The position numbers and the translations under genes were made by a program. 64,000 nucleotides of DNA from Lysobacteraceae bacterium (lineage in GTDB: Bacteria > Pseudomonadota > Gammaproteobacteria > Xanthomonadales > Xanthomonadaceae), in assembly GCA_023954075.1 (NCBI GenBank), contig JAMLIV010000003.1:62001-126000 (forward strand), written 5' to 3'. This document shows, one piece after another, positions 52,409 through 62,227 of the stretch (its first letter is position 1; the number at the start of each line of letters is the position of its first letter). Under the pieces are notes generated by a model. The model saw only the letters and a program-made list of their open reading frames with translations, had not been told where the DNA came from and did not search any database.

Positions 52409-54925
52409 TCAGCCGACGCCTTCCGCCGGAGCGGCCTCGCGCGCCATGTCGGGCGTGATCTTGAGGATCGAGTGACGCAGCTCGCGCGAGAGGATCAGCC
52501 TGGAGTCGTTCGCCCAGGTCTCCAGCGCCTCGCCGAACGCCAGCTTGCCGGCCTCGTCGGCCCGCACCAGGCCCAGTTCACGCAGGGTCGCGATGAAGCC
52601 GCGGAACAGCGCGCGGTCGAAGAACTCCGGCGCGCTCGGGGCATAGAGCAGCGACAGGCGCTGGGCGGTCAGGTGGCACAGGTTCTCGAGCTCGGCCGCG
52701 GTGATCGTGCCCGAGCCGTTCTTGGCCAGCACGGCCATGCCGATGTAGTAGCGCTCGAACGCCTGCATCACCGAATTGGCGATCACGCGCAGACGGAATA
52801 CCGCATCGGTCTGGCCCGGGCCGCGCTGGAGCTGGCCGGATTCGGCATCGAAGGAAAGCAGATCCAGCCCGACCATGGCGTCGATGGTGGCCTCGAGCTG
52901 TGCTGCGAACCCGTCTTCGTCCCACGGCAGGAACAGCTCGCGGCGCAGGAACGGATAGACCAGTTGCCCGAGCCGGACCACGCCGGCGCGCGACATCCTG
53001 CGTGCGTTCTGGAAGCAGCTCGCCACCCACGCCGCGCAGACGAACAGGTGTTGCACGTTGTTGCGGAAATAGCTTTGCAGCACCGCCTGTTCGCCTTCGA
53101 ACGAGAGCACGTCGCCGAGCGGGTGGCGGGTGCGCACGAGCAGCCCGGACGCTTCCCCGTAGGCGATGATCTGCGCGCCATCCAGCGCGGTGATCGTGAC
53201 CCGATCCGAATACGGCGCGGACGCGAGCAGCGTCTTGGCCAGGTCGAGCATGGCCAGCAGATCGCTCTCGCTCATCGCGTACTTGGGGGTCGACAACAAG
53301 GCGACCGACAGCAGATTGATCGGGTTCACGTCGGCGGCGCGGTTGATGTTGATCTGGATGCGCTGGGCCAGCGCATCGACCACCGGGTTCATCCATTCCT
53401 GCCGGCCGCCCTCGGCGGCACGCTCGCGCCAGTCCGGCGCGTGCTCGGCGAGCACCTCGTCGAGCAGCACCGGCTCGGCGTAGTTCACCGCCACCTGTCC
53501 GTAGGTGCGGCGCAGGGCACCGCTGGCGGCGCGCAGCAGCGCCCACACGGTCTCCTTCTGCTTGGGCCGCCCGGAGAGTTCATCGAGATAGCTCTTGCCC
53601 TCGATGATCTGCTCGTAGCCGATGTACACCGGCTGGAACAGCACCGGGCGGCGCGACTGGCGCACGAAGGCGCGCAGGGTCATCACCAGCATCCCGGCCT
53701 TGGGCTGCAGCAATCGCCCGGTGCGCGAGCGGCCGCCCTCGATGAAGTACTCGATCGAGTCGCCGCGCGCGATGAGCGTGGCGACGTATTCCCCGAACAC
53801 CGCCGAGTAAAGCGGATTGGCCTTGAAGCTGCGGCGCAGGAAGAAGGCGCCGCCGCGGCGCAGGATCGGCCCGACCACCGGCAGGTTGAGGTTCACACCG
53901 GCCGCGATGTGGGGCGGCACCACGCCGTTCACGTACAGAAGGTAGGACAGCAGCAGGTAATCGATGTGGCTGCGGTGGCAGGGCACGTAGATCACCTCGT
54001 GCCCGGGCGCGATCTGCTTGAGCCCCTCGAAGTGGTGCATCTTCACGCCGCGGTAGATCTTGTTCCAGAATGGCGTGAGCACGAACGAGGCCGAGCGGAT
54101 CACCGTGTTGGAGTAATCCGCCGCGATCTCGCGCGCATAGCCGTGCGCGCGCCGCCACGCGGCGGCGTGGCTGATGCTGTCGCGCCGGGCCTGGTCGGCG
54201 ATGGCCTGGCGCACCGGGTCGGAGGCCAGCAGGCCGTCCACCAGGGTACGCCGGTGCGACAGGTCCGGCCCGATCACCGCGGTACGGATGCGCCGGAAGT
54301 GCGTGCGCAGCACGCGCGAGACCTTGCGTACCGACGTTTCCGGCGTCGCCCCTTCGGCCAGCACCGAGCGCAGCGACACCGGCGCGGAGAAGCGCACGAT
54401 GGTGTTGCGCCCGTTGAGCAGCACCGCCAGCAGCCGTCGGAAGCCCCCGACGATGACCCAGTTTTCCGCGAACAGCACGCGGAACCAGCCCGACTCACGG
54501 TCCGGCGCGCGCCCGACGAAGATCGACACCGGAACGATCTGCACGTCCAGCGCCGGATCGCGGCCGAGCGCGGCGACCAGGTTGGCCAGCCCTTCGGAGT
54601 GAGTGCGATTGCGCGGGCGGCCGAACCAGAAACCGTTGCGGCGCGACGTCGCCACCACCGCCCGTCCCTGCCCCGTCAGATCGGTCGGCATCTCCACCAG
54701 CGGCGAGGGCAGGCCGGCCTCGCGGCAGGCCTGCTCCAGGATCAGGACGTTGGACAGCCCGTAACGCTCGATCGCATAGCAGACCGGAAGGTCGGGCAGC
54801 ACCAGCGCCGCATCGGCGGCGACCGGCTCGCGCCGGATCTGCAGCCACGGCGCGATGATCCGACCCAGCAGGCGGAACAGCATGGACGGCGCGGCGCGCT
54901 CTGCGGTGGAAGGTTGGGCGTTCAT
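52409..54925 (-). CDS. plsB: Glycerol-3-phosphate acyltransferase PlsB
   Basis: This is an 838-residue membrane-bound enzyme that puts the first acyl chain on sn-glycerol-3-phosphate in phospholipid synthesis. The conserved motifs are VPCHRSHIDYLLLSY (HX4D, catalytic), GAFFLRRSFKANPL and EGGRSRTGRLL. The N-terminal domain and long C-terminal domain fit PlsB length. ATG 54925 gives MNAQPSTAERAAP and is preceded by no better start. It converges on the barrel-like gene and lies downstream of the lipoprotein gene on the same strand. Confidence 0.96.
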   Translation of the reverse strand: MNAQPSTAERAAPSMLFRLLGRIIAPWLQIRREPVAADAALVLPDLPVCYAIERYGLSNVLILEQACREAGLPSPLVEMPTDLTGQGRAVVATSRRNGFWFGRPRNRTHSEGLANLVAALGRDPALDVQIVPVSIFVGRAPDRESGWFRVLFAENWVIVGGFRRLLAVLLNGRNTIVRFSAPVSLRSVLAEGATPETSVRKVSRVLRTHFRRIRTAVIGPDLSHRRTLVDGLLASDPVRQAIADQARRDSISHAAAWRRAHGYAREIAADYSNTVIRSASFVLTPFWNKIYRGVKMHHFEGLKQIAPGHEVIYVPCHRSHIDYLLLSYLLYVNGVVPPHIAAGVNLNLPVVGPILRRGGAFFLRRSFKANPLYSAVFGEYVATLIARGDSIEYFIEGGRSRTGRLLQPKAGMLVMTLRAFVRQSRRPVLFQPVYIGYEQIIEGKSYLDELSGRPKQKETVWALLRAASGALRRTYGQVAVNYAEPVLLDEVLAEHAPDWRERAAEGGRQEWMNPVVDALAQRIQININRAADVNPINLLSVALLSTPKYAMSESDLLAMLDLAKTLLASAPYSDRVTITALDGAQIIAYGEASGLLVRTRHPLGDVLSFEGEQAVLQSYFRNNVQHLFVCAAWVASCFQNARRMSRAGVVRLGQLVYPFLRRELFLPWDEDGFAAQLEATIDAMVGLDLLSFDAESGQLQRGPGQTDAVFRLRVIANSVMQAFERYYIGMAVLAKNGSGTITAAELENLCHLTAQRLSLLYAPSAPEFFDRALFRGFIATLRELGLVRADEAGKLAFGEALETWANDSRLILSRELRHSILKITPDMAREAAPAEGVG

Positions 54926-55013
54926 GACAGCAGCATCGCATCGTACGGCGGCACCGGGACCGGTGTGCCGCGCATTCGGCGAAGAGAAAGCGTCGGCCGC
55001 TCCGGAAACCGGA

Positions 55014-55964
55014 TCAGTTGGCGTCTTCCTGCACGGCGTCCTCTTCATCCTCCAGCACGATCTCGTCGTCGGCCACCTCGTCCTCGACGCCGGCCATGCC
55101 CTTGACCAGCTGCTCGACCGTGTCCTTGCCGTACCAGCGGCCGTCCTGCTCGATCATCTCGGTCTCGCCCGAAAGCTCCTTGCCGAGGAAGCTGTAGCTG
55201 AAGCCGACCTTGGCGGCCGCACCTTCGCGCGAAATCTCCTTGGCCTTGAGGCTGGCGAAGCTCTGGTTCATGTCCAGGCCGTACAGCGCAAAGAGGTCCT
55301 TGATGCCGCCGAAGGCCACGCCCGCCTTGCCCATAGCCTGGTCGAAATCGAGCGCGCGCAGCTCGTCGAGGGTCTTGAGGTCGATCTGGCGCGCGGTGGC
55401 GACGACGATGCCGATGCCCTTCTTCGCCAGGTCGCGATCGGTGAGCTTGGCCGTCTGCAGCCAGCCGCCGAGCGCATTGATCATGTCGATGCCCTGCTGC
55501 TTCTGGGCCGGGGTCATATCCTCGCTGGCCTGGATGCCCTGCATCGCAAAGCCCTGGCCCATGCCGATCATCATCGGCATCTGCGCGGCCATCTCGGTCT
55601 CGAACTTCACCAGGGCAGGCTCAAGCTCGGCATAGAGGGCCTGCTCGGCACCGGGCGCGGTCAGCTTCGCCATGTTCGCGGCGAACTCGGCGCGCTCCTC
55701 CTCGCTCGGGGTTTCCTTGGCCATGGCCTGCTTCCAGTCGCCGCGCAGTTCGTCCAGCTTGGCGGCCGGCACCATGAGCTGCACGGCGGCAAGCAGGTCG
55801 TTTTCCTTGAGCCTGGCAGCCACCGCCTCGACCGCACCCGCAGGATCGGCGGTCTGTTGCGCCACCTTGGCTTCGGACATCGGCTCGCCGGCGTCCTTGC
55901 CGCCGCAGGCCGCAAGACCAAGGGAAATCAGGCCGGCACCAGCCAGCAGGGCAAGACGTTTCAT
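55014..55964 (-). CDS. Conserved lipoprotein of unknown function
   Basis: This is a 316-residue predicted lipoprotein. The lipobox is LGLAACGG at about residues 16-23, following a typical signal. The rest is mostly helical (AVEAVAARLKENDLLAAVQL; ALVKFETEMAAQMPMMIGMG), methionine-rich, and ends in an acidic tail (DEIVLEDEEDAVQEDAN). I recognise it as a Xanthomonadaceae-type hypothetical but not a named family. Lipid anchoring in the envelope is clear; function is not. It is 88 bases upstream of plsB on the same strand. Confidence 0.82.
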   Translation of the reverse strand: MKRLALLAGAGLISLGLAACGGKDAGEPMSEAKVAQQTADPAGAVEAVAARLKENDLLAAVQLMVPAAKLDELRGDWKQAMAKETPSEEERAEFAANMAKLTAPGAEQALYAELEPALVKFETEMAAQMPMMIGMGQGFAMQGIQASEDMTPAQKQQGIDMINALGGWLQTAKLTDRDLAKKGIGIVVATARQIDLKTLDELRALDFDQAMGKAGVAFGGIKDLFALYGLDMNQSFASLKAKEISREGAAAKVGFSYSFLGKELSGETEMIEQDGRWYGKDTVEQLVKGMAGVEDEVADDEIVLEDEEDAVQEDAN

Positions 55965-56000
55965 CGCAGACTCCGGGGTTGTTGGGTAAAGAGCGAACGC

Positions 56001-56129
56001 TCAATGATGCCGAAAGCCGCGCCGGAAAAAAACAAGGGAAGCCAATTGGCTTCCCTGCAGTTCCAGCATCCTGCCGGATCGGATCATTATGGTTGTGGGC
56101 GCGGTGGCAATCGCCGTCTTCTGCGGCAT
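56001..56129 (-). CDS. Possible 42-residue small ORF with a strong ribosome binding site
   Basis: An ATG at 56129 is preceded by AAGGAGT at good spacing. It would encode MPQKTAIATAPTTIMIRSG and more, ending near the TGA at 56001-56003. It runs through the terminator at 56029-56055, which is unusual. It lacks family similarity that I can see. It may be a leader peptide or a chance ORF. Confidence 0.3.
   Translation of the reverse strand: MPQKTAIATAPTTIMIRSGRMLELQGSQLASLVFFRRGFRHH
56029..56055 (-). terminator. Rho-independent terminator
   Basis: A 20-base palindrome GGGAAGCCAATTGGCTTCCC (56036-56055) is followed on the minus strand by TTGTTTTTTT. It lies between the acid-phosphatase stop (56206) and the lipoprotein start (55964). 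Confidence 0.85.
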
Positions 56130-56205
56130 GACTCCTTGGAACCCAAGTTAGCAAGTTAATGTGGAACTTGCAAGTAGTCCACCAACTCATTGTTTTATAA
56201 TCAAA

Positions 56206-57090
56206 TCAATAGTCGTGCCGGAGCGCGGAACGGAGGCAGGCGCGCGGATTGGTGTCCTTCTCGCAGCCGCGCAGCACCGCGTTGGGCCAGGAGCCGTAGG
56301 TCGGGTTGGGCAGCATGAACCAGCGCACACCCCACCAGTCGGCATAAGGCGCCATCAGCTGCTGGCGCGTGGCGACATCGGAATTGATGCCGTCCAGGAA
56401 GTCGCCGAGGTTGTCACCGAACATCTGCACCACGCGGTAGCTGCGGTCCACGTAACGGCGGCGCTCGCCCTTCTCGCGCGCCGGCGCGCGCGCATCCCCG
56501 CGCAGCAGCACGTTGCTGGCATCGGCCGCGACCGGGAAACCGAGCTTGCGCAGATTGGCGACGGTGGCCTCGTATTCGTCCGGCGCGTCGCGGTTGGTGA
56601 CGTAGAAGATCGTCACGCCGCGGCTGTCGGCGTACTGCGCGAATTCGACCGCGCCGGGAATCGCGCGCGCGTCCCGGGCCTGGACCCACTCGACCCAGCT
56701 CTCACGCGTGTAGCCGCGGTCCTCGATCACCGCACGCGCCTGGAAGGCGCTGTTGTCGATCAGCGTCTCGTCGGCGTCGGCGATGATCGCCGGCGGCTTG
56801 CTCTCGAAGCCGGACATGGATTCGCCGCGCGGCAGGGCGTTCCAGTTCGGATCCTCCAGCGCCTGATCGAGCGAACGCTTTGCGGCGGCGTAGATGCCGC
56901 GCGCGGTGGCCGCGTATTCGGCCGAAGACTGCATCCACAGGGTGGCGTTGAGGTTGTCGTGCGCCGGCGGTGCGGCTTCGACGGCAGCGACAGCGGCAGC
57001 GGCAGGTGCCGGTGCCCGGCTCGGCGCGGTGGTGCAGGCGCCCAGGGCAACGAGGGTCAGGGCCGCCAGGCCCGCGCGCAGGAGTTTCAT
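56206..57090 (-). CDS. Acid phosphatase lipoprotein, e(P4)/HAD-IIIB family
   Basis: This is a 294-residue outer-membrane lipoprotein with a LGACTT lipobox (Cys at about residue 19). The HAD phosphatase signature reads IADADETLIDNSAFQ (Asp nucleophile and second Asp), then YVTNRDAPDEYEATV and VQMFGDNLGDF. E(P4)-type enzymes hydrolyse nucleotide monophosphates such as NMN at the cell surface. ATG 57090 gives the canonical signal; the upstream frame lacks one. Confidence 0.93.
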   Translation of the reverse strand: MKLLRAGLAALTLVALGACTTAPSRAPAPAAAAVAAVEAAPPAHDNLNATLWMQSSAEYAATARGIYAAAKRSLDQALEDPNWNALPRGESMSGFESKPPAIIADADETLIDNSAFQARAVIEDRGYTRESWVEWVQARDARAIPGAVEFAQYADSRGVTIFYVTNRDAPDEYEATVANLRKLGFPVAADASNVLLRGDARAPAREKGERRRYVDRSYRVVQMFGDNLGDFLDGINSDVATRQQLMAPYADWWGVRWFMLPNPTYGSWPNAVLRGCEKDTNPRACLRSALRHDY

Positions 57091-57171
57091 CGGTCGGCTC
57101 TCGTGGATTGAGGTGGGGCCAGTGTAGCGGGCCTGTGTGACGGATCGCCGCACGCCGCCCGCCAAAACGGT

Positions 57172-59148
57172 TCACTTGGCGAAAAGCGCCTGCAGCCGCG
57201 CGATCGCCGCGCCCGCGTGCTCGGCGGTGCGCTCGGCGTCCTGCACGTCGTCGCGCCCGACGACGTGCAGCTCGGCGGCGGGAAGCTCGTCGATGAAGCG
57301 GCTCGGCACCACCCTGTGCAGCTCGCCGAAGCGCCGCGCGTGGCGCGGATAGCTCAGGTGCAGCAGACGTTTGGCGCGGGTGATGCCGACGTACATGAGC
57401 CGACGCTCCTCGTCGAGCCGGCCCTCCTCGATCGATGACTCGTGCGGCAGCAGGCCGTCCTCGACGCCGGCGATGAACACGAAATCGAACTCCAGCCCCT
57501 TGGAGGCGTGCAGGGTCATCAGGCGCACCGCGTTGCCCGGCGCGTCGCGGTCGGAAGCGGTGAGGAGCGCAAGCTGGGCCACCAGCTCGCCGGCACCGCC
57601 CTTGCCGGCGGCATCGAACCATTGCGCCAGCTCCTCGACGTTGCCGCGGCGGCGCTCGAACAGCGCGTCGTCCTTGCACTCGGCGCGGATCGCGGCAAGC
57701 TGGCCGCTCTCCTCCACCAGCCGACGGCACAGCGCGCCCGGCGCGAGCACCGTGGAAGCGCGCCGCAGGCTGGCCACCAGCTGCATGAAGGCGTCGAGCG
57801 CGCGGGCCGCGCGCGGCGCGAGCTGCCCCAGCACGTCATCGCGCGATGCCGCGCGCGCCAGGCCCAGGTGCAGGCCGTTGGCAAGCTCGCCCAGCCGGGC
57901 CAGCGTGGTGGCACCGATCTCGCGGCGCGGTGCCGCCACCGCGCGCAGGAAGGCGGTGTCGTCGTCGGGATTGGCGATGAGGCGCAGCCAGGCCAGCGCA
58001 TCCTTGACCTCGGCGCGCTCCAGGAACGCGGTGCCGCCGGAGAGGTGATAGGGAATGCGCTGCAGCTGCAGCGCCTTTTCCAGCGCGCGCGACTGGTGGT
58101 TGCCGCGAAACAGGATGGCGAAATCGCCCCACTGCGCCGCGTGCTTGTGCGAGAGGAAGGCGATCTCGGTGGCAATGCGCTCGGCCTCGTGCTCGCCGTC
58201 GCGGCACTCGAACACGCGGATCGGCTCGCCGTCGGCCGCATCGCTCCACAGCTTCTTGGGGTGCAGGTGCGGGTTGTTGGCGATCAACGCATTGGCGGCG
58301 CGCAGGATGCGGCGCGCGCAGCGATAGTTCTGTTCGAGCTTGATGATCCCCAGCGCCGGGTAATCCTGCCCGAGTCGCTCGATGTTCGCGGTATCGGCAC
58401 CGCGCCAGGCGTAGATCGACTGGTCGTCATCGCCCACGCAGGTGAACGCGCCGCGCGGGCCGGCCAGATGCTTCAGCAGCGCGTACTGTCCGGCGTTGGT
58501 GTCCTGGTATTCGTCCACCAGCAGATAGCGCAGGCGCTCGCGCCAGGCGTCGCGCAGCGGCGCGTGCGCCTCCAGCAGCGCCACCGGCAGGCGGATCAGG
58601 TCGTCGAAATCCACCGCATTGAACGCCGCCAGGCGCTTCTGGTACTGGCCGTACAGGTCGGCCGCCTCGCGCTCGCGCGGGCTTTGCGCCAGCTCCGCGG
58701 CGCGCTCGGGCGAAAAACCGTCGGCCTTGGCGCGCGATACCAGCGCCCGCACGGCGGCAATCGCCTGCGCGTTGGCAGCGCGCGGCATCAGGTCCTTGAT
58801 CAGCGCGCCGCCGTCGTCGGCATCGAAGATCGAAAAGCCGCGCCGCAGTCCGGCGGCTTCGTGCTCGATCTGCAGGAACTTCAGCCCCAGCGAATGGAAG
58901 GTGCAGATCGTCAGGCCCTCGCTGTCCACCCCGCGCAGCAGCGCCCCGGCGCGCTCGCGCATCTCGCGCGCCGCCTTGTTGGTGAAGGTGATCGCCGCGA
59001 TCTTGCCCGGCACCATGCCGCGCCGCACGATCAGGTGGTGGATCTTCTGCGTGATGACGCGGGTCTTGCCCGAGCCGGCACCCGCCAGCACCAGAAGCGG
59101 CGTGTCGCAATGTTCAACGGCGGCGCGCTGGGCGGGATTGAGGCTCAT
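57172..59148 (-). CDS. rep: ATP-dependent DNA helicase Rep
   Basis: This is a 658-residue superfamily 1 helicase, a 3'-5' motor that clears proteins ahead of the replisome. Motifs: Walker A LAGAGSGKTRV, ITFTNKAAREM, LLVDEYQDTNAGQYALL, CVGDDDQSIYAWRGA, LEQNYRCARRIL, and LMTLHASKGLEFDFVFIAG. ATG 59148 starts with the UvrD/Rep-type SLNPAQRAAVEH. It is shorter than UvrD and fits Rep. Confidence 0.95.
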   Translation of the reverse strand: MSLNPAQRAAVEHCDTPLLVLAGAGSGKTRVITQKIHHLIVRRGMVPGKIAAITFTNKAAREMRERAGALLRGVDSEGLTICTFHSLGLKFLQIEHEAAGLRRGFSIFDADDGGALIKDLMPRAANAQAIAAVRALVSRAKADGFSPERAAELAQSPREREAADLYGQYQKRLAAFNAVDFDDLIRLPVALLEAHAPLRDAWRERLRYLLVDEYQDTNAGQYALLKHLAGPRGAFTCVGDDDQSIYAWRGADTANIERLGQDYPALGIIKLEQNYRCARRILRAANALIANNPHLHPKKLWSDAADGEPIRVFECRDGEHEAERIATEIAFLSHKHAAQWGDFAILFRGNHQSRALEKALQLQRIPYHLSGGTAFLERAEVKDALAWLRLIANPDDDTAFLRAVAAPRREIGATTLARLGELANGLHLGLARAASRDDVLGQLAPRAARALDAFMQLVASLRRASTVLAPGALCRRLVEESGQLAAIRAECKDDALFERRRGNVEELAQWFDAAGKGGAGELVAQLALLTASDRDAPGNAVRLMTLHASKGLEFDFVFIAGVEDGLLPHESSIEEGRLDEERRLMYVGITRAKRLLHLSYPRHARRFGELHRVVPSRFIDELPAAELHVVGRDDVQDAERTAEHAGAAIARLQALFAK

Positions 59149-59218
59149 GGCAACGGCGAGGCGGCGCGATCGGGGGCCGGCATTGTGCCAGCCCCACCCG
59201 CCCGCTGCCGGATCGCGC

Positions 59219-59902
59219 TCAGCGCGATGGTGCGCCGGTCTCGATGCGCCAGTTGGGCACCGCGTCCCAGTCGCGAATCTGCCAAGCCCAGTAGCTGGGC
59301 AGGTCCCAGTAGATATCCTGGTAGAACTCCTCGCCGCGCACGGTGATGCTGCCGGCGGTGGTGGGAAGCACGACGTCGAGCTGGCTGGACGTCCCCAGGC
59401 GGCCGCCCGTCATCGCGCGCCGACCGTGCTCCAGCACGCGCGCGAGCCGCGGGCCGGTCACCTCGTCACCGTAGCGCGCATAGACCTCCGGGCCGAGTTC
59501 CAGCACGCGCGCACGCTGCGATTCGTCGAGCTGTTCCCAGTAGCGCTCGCGCTCCGCCACCATCCGCGCCTCCCCGCGCTCGGCGGCCAGGTCCATCCAG
59601 ATATAGCCGCGCACCGGGTCGCGCGGCACGCCGCGCCCGAGGAAGTGCATCTGCGCGATCATCGCCTGCGAAGGCTTGTCGGCCCACTGCGCTGCGATCA
59701 GGAACCGGCCCATGGCGCGCCGGTAATCGCCGCGCTCGTACTCGCGCAACCCCTGGAAGCGGTAGCGCAGATCGGGATGGTGCTTGAGGAAGGCATGGGA
59801 CGAAACAATGGCGCGCTGGCTGACCGTGGTTTCGGCCAGCGCCGGCTGGAACGCAAGGCCTCCGGCAATCAGGACAAGCAGCAGCAAAAGTCGACGTGGC
59901 AT
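59219..59902 (-). CDS. Secreted Sel1-repeat-like protein
   Basis: This is a 227-residue protein with a signal peptide (LLLLLVLIAGGLAFQPALA). One clear Sel1-like helical repeat is AMIAQMHFLGRGVPRDPVRG, then YIWMDLAAERGEARMVAERE. The C-terminus has a conserved-looking WRIETGAPSR. Sel1 proteins act as adaptor scaffolds; the partner is unknown. ATG 59902 was chosen over an upstream TTG-type frame of ten residues. Confidence 0.75.
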   Translation of the reverse strand: MPRRLLLLLVLIAGGLAFQPALAETTVSQRAIVSSHAFLKHHPDLRYRFQGLREYERGDYRRAMGRFLIAAQWADKPSQAMIAQMHFLGRGVPRDPVRGYIWMDLAAERGEARMVAERERYWEQLDESQRARVLELGPEVYARYGDEVTGPRLARVLEHGRRAMTGGRLGTSSQLDVVLPTTAGSITVRGEEFYQDIYWDLPSYWAWQIRDWDAVPNWRIETGAPSR

Positions 59903-60033
59903 GGGGCACCTCCGGGTACGCACCGTCACCACCGGCCCGGGCGGACCGGGATGTCCATCATGACACAGCCACGCCGCACTGGAATCGAAATCATCCCGCC
60001 CTCGGGTGCCGTCGGCGGTAAGCTCCGGGCATC

Positions 60034-61509
60034 TTGTACCGGACGATCTTCGTGCCCCCCAGCCGCCCCGCCTCCCTGCTGACCCTTTTCGGTGCCACCG
60101 GCGATCTTGCGCGCAGGATGCTGCTGCCTTCGCTCTACGACCTTGAGGCCGACGGCCTGCTGCCGGCGGGGATGCGCATCCTCGGCACCGCCCGCAGCGA
60201 ATTGGATCGGGAAGGTTTCATCAACCTCGTCACCGCCAGCCTCAAAGATGTGCGCAACGACGATGCCGCCCTGCGCGGGCTGATCGAGCGGCTCGACTAC
60301 CGCGCCGCCGGCATCGACGATGCCGCCTCGATGCAGGCCCTGGCCGAAGCGATCACCGCGCTGCGCAGCGGCGATGTGCTCTATCACCTCAGCACGGCGC
60401 CGAAGTTCTACGGCGCGGCCTGTCAGGCGCTCGCGGCGCACGGAGTGAATGGCGAGGGCACCCGGGTGATGCTGGAAAAACCCATCGGCAGCGACCTCGC
60501 CAGCTCCAACGCGATCAATGACGCCGTGGCCGGGGTGTTCGATGAGGACTGCATCTACCGGGTCGATCATTACCTCGGCAAGGAGGGCGTGCAGAACCTG
60601 ATCGCGCTGCGCTTCGGCAATTCGATGTTCGAGCCGCTCTGGAACGCACGCCATATCGAACAGGTGCAGATCACCGTGGGCGAAACCGTCGGCGTGGAGG
60701 GGCGCGGCGACTATTACGATGAGTCGGGCGCGCTGCGCGACATGATCCAGAACCACATGCTGCAGCTCCTGTGCCTGGTGGCGATGGAGCCGCCGGCGCG
60801 CTTCGATCCGGCGGCGGTGCGCAACGAGAAGATCAAGGTGCTGCGCTCGCTGCGCCCCATCGGGCGCGACGAGGTGGCCGCCGAAAGCGTGATCGGCCAG
60901 TACAGCGCCGGTGCCGTCGGCGGCGTTGCGGTGCCCGGCTACGTCGAGGAGGTCGGGCGGCCGAGCGGCACCGAAACCTTCGTGGCGCTGCGCGCGCACG
61001 TGGACAACTGGCGCTGGTCGGGCGTGCCCTTCTACCTGCGCACCGGCAAACGCATGCCGGCGCGCAGCACCGAGATCTACATCCAGTTCCGCAAGGTGCC
61101 CTATTCCATTTTCGGCGGCGCGGCCGCGGCCGACATGCAGCCCAACGGCCTGCTGATCCGGCTGCAGCCCGAGGAGCGCATCGGCCTCACCCTCATGAGC
61201 AAGACACCGGGCCTTGATCGAAACGGCCTGCGGCTCTCGCAGGTGGTGCTCGACCTCGACTTCCACCAGGAGTTCGCCAGCACCCGCAAGCGCGTGGCCT
61301 ACGAGCGCCTGTATCTGGATGCGATCGAAGGCAACGGCACCCTGTTCGTGCGACGCGACGAAACCGAGGCGGCCTGGGCCTGGATCGATGCGATCGCCGC
61401 CGGCTGGCGCGCGACCGGCATGACGCCGCGCCCCTATCAGGCCGGAACCTGCGGACCGGCCGCGGCGGTCACGCTGCCCGACCGCCGCGGTCACGCCTGG
61501 CGCGAGTGA
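60034..61509 (+). CDS. zwf: Glucose-6-phosphate 1-dehydrogenase
   Basis: This is an approximately 491-residue enzyme that oxidises glucose-6-phosphate to 6-phosphogluconolactone with NADP. The nucleotide-binding motif is LFGATGDLARR, then EKPIGSD and the active-site RVDHYLGKEGVQNL. The start is uncertain: TTG at 60034 gives MYRTIFVPPS..., and an in-frame GTG at 60052 (VPPSRPASLL) is the alternative. It is the first gene of a zwf-pgl-edd Entner-Doudoroff operon. Confidence 0.95.
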   Translation: MYRTIFVPPSRPASLLTLFGATGDLARRMLLPSLYDLEADGLLPAGMRILGTARSELDREGFINLVTASLKDVRNDDAALRGLIERLDYRAAGIDDAASMQALAEAITALRSGDVLYHLSTAPKFYGAACQALAAHGVNGEGTRVMLEKPIGSDLASSNAINDAVAGVFDEDCIYRVDHYLGKEGVQNLIALRFGNSMFEPLWNARHIEQVQITVGETVGVEGRGDYYDESGALRDMIQNHMLQLLCLVAMEPPARFDPAAVRNEKIKVLRSLRPIGRDEVAAESVIGQYSAGAVGGVAVPGYVEEVGRPSGTETFVALRAHVDNWRWSGVPFYLRTGKRMPARSTEIYIQFRKVPYSIFGGAAAADMQPNGLLIRLQPEERIGLTLMSKTPGLDRNGLRLSQVVLDLDFHQEFASTRKRVAYERLYLDAIEGNGTLFVRRDETEAAWAWIDAIAAGWRATGMTPRPYQAGTCGPAAAVTLPDRRGHAWRE

Positions 61510-61519
61510 GGACAGCACA

Positions 61520-62227
61520 GTGTCGCCGAACGAGCACGCCCGCAGCTACGCCGACGCCGCACGTCTGCTCGAGGCGGTCGGCGACGCGCTGGAACAGGCC
61601 TGCCGCAGCGCGATCCGCGCGCGCGGCGCGGCCTGGCTGGCCCTCGCCGGCGGGCGCACGCCGCTGCCGGTATACGCCCGGCTCGCGCGCACCGCGTTCG
61701 ACGGGCGGATCGACGCGCTGCCGACCGACGAGCGCTGCGTGCCGCACGATCACCCCGCCTGCAACCTGCGCCAGCTGCGCACCGCCTTCGGCGACAGCCC
61801 GACTATGAGGCTGCACCCGATTACCCGCGCCGATGGCGATGTGGCAGCCTCGCTGGCGCTGGCGCAGGCGACGCTCGCCGAACGCCCCGGCGACTTCGAC
61901 GCGGTGCTGCTGGGCATGGGTGCCGATGGCCACATCGCCTCGCTGTTCCCGGGCGCGGCGAATCTCGCCCAGGGCATGGCCCCGGGCAGCGGCATCGATG
62001 CCCTGGCCACGGTGCCCGATCCGCTGCCACCCGAGGCACCGTTCGCGCGGATCAGCCTGACCCTGCCGCGCCTCTTGCGGGCGCGGGAAATCCATCTGGT
62101 CGTGACCGGCGAGGAAAAGCGCGCGGTACTGCAGCGCGTCCTGCGCGAACCGCAGGGCGGGCTGCCGGTCTGCGGCCTGCTGCAGGCACCTTCGCCGCCA
62201 CCCATCCATATCCACTGGAGTCCGTAA
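61520..62227 (+). CDS. pgl: 6-phosphogluconolactonase
   Basis: This is a 235-residue lactonase that opens the Zwf product to 6-phosphogluconate. Family motifs include [32 protein letters not shown] and [16 protein letters not shown] (catalytic His). The start is GTG 61520, 10 bases after zwf. The TAA stop shares its last base with the ATG of edd, so the two are closely coupled. Confidence 0.94.
   Translation: MSPNEHARSYADAARLLEAVGDALEQACRSAIRARGAAWLALAGGRTPLPVYARLARTAFDGRIDALPTDERCVPHDHPACNLRQLRTAFGDSPTMRLHPITRADGDVAASLALAQATLAERPGDFDAVLLGMGADGHIASLFPGAANLAQGMAPGSGIDALATVPDPLPPEAPFARISLTLPRLLRAREIHLVVTGEEKRAVLQRVLREPQGGLPVCGLLQAPSPPPIHIHWSP

Noticed and set aside
52292..55105. Plus-strand open frame of 937 codons over plsB
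   Set aside because: Antisense shadow with a low-complexity Arg/His-rich translation; the minus-strand gene carries the PlsB motifs.
56151..56201. TATAAT at 56196 read as a plus-strand promoter
   Set aside because: No good -35 at 16-18 bases and no plus-strand gene downstream.
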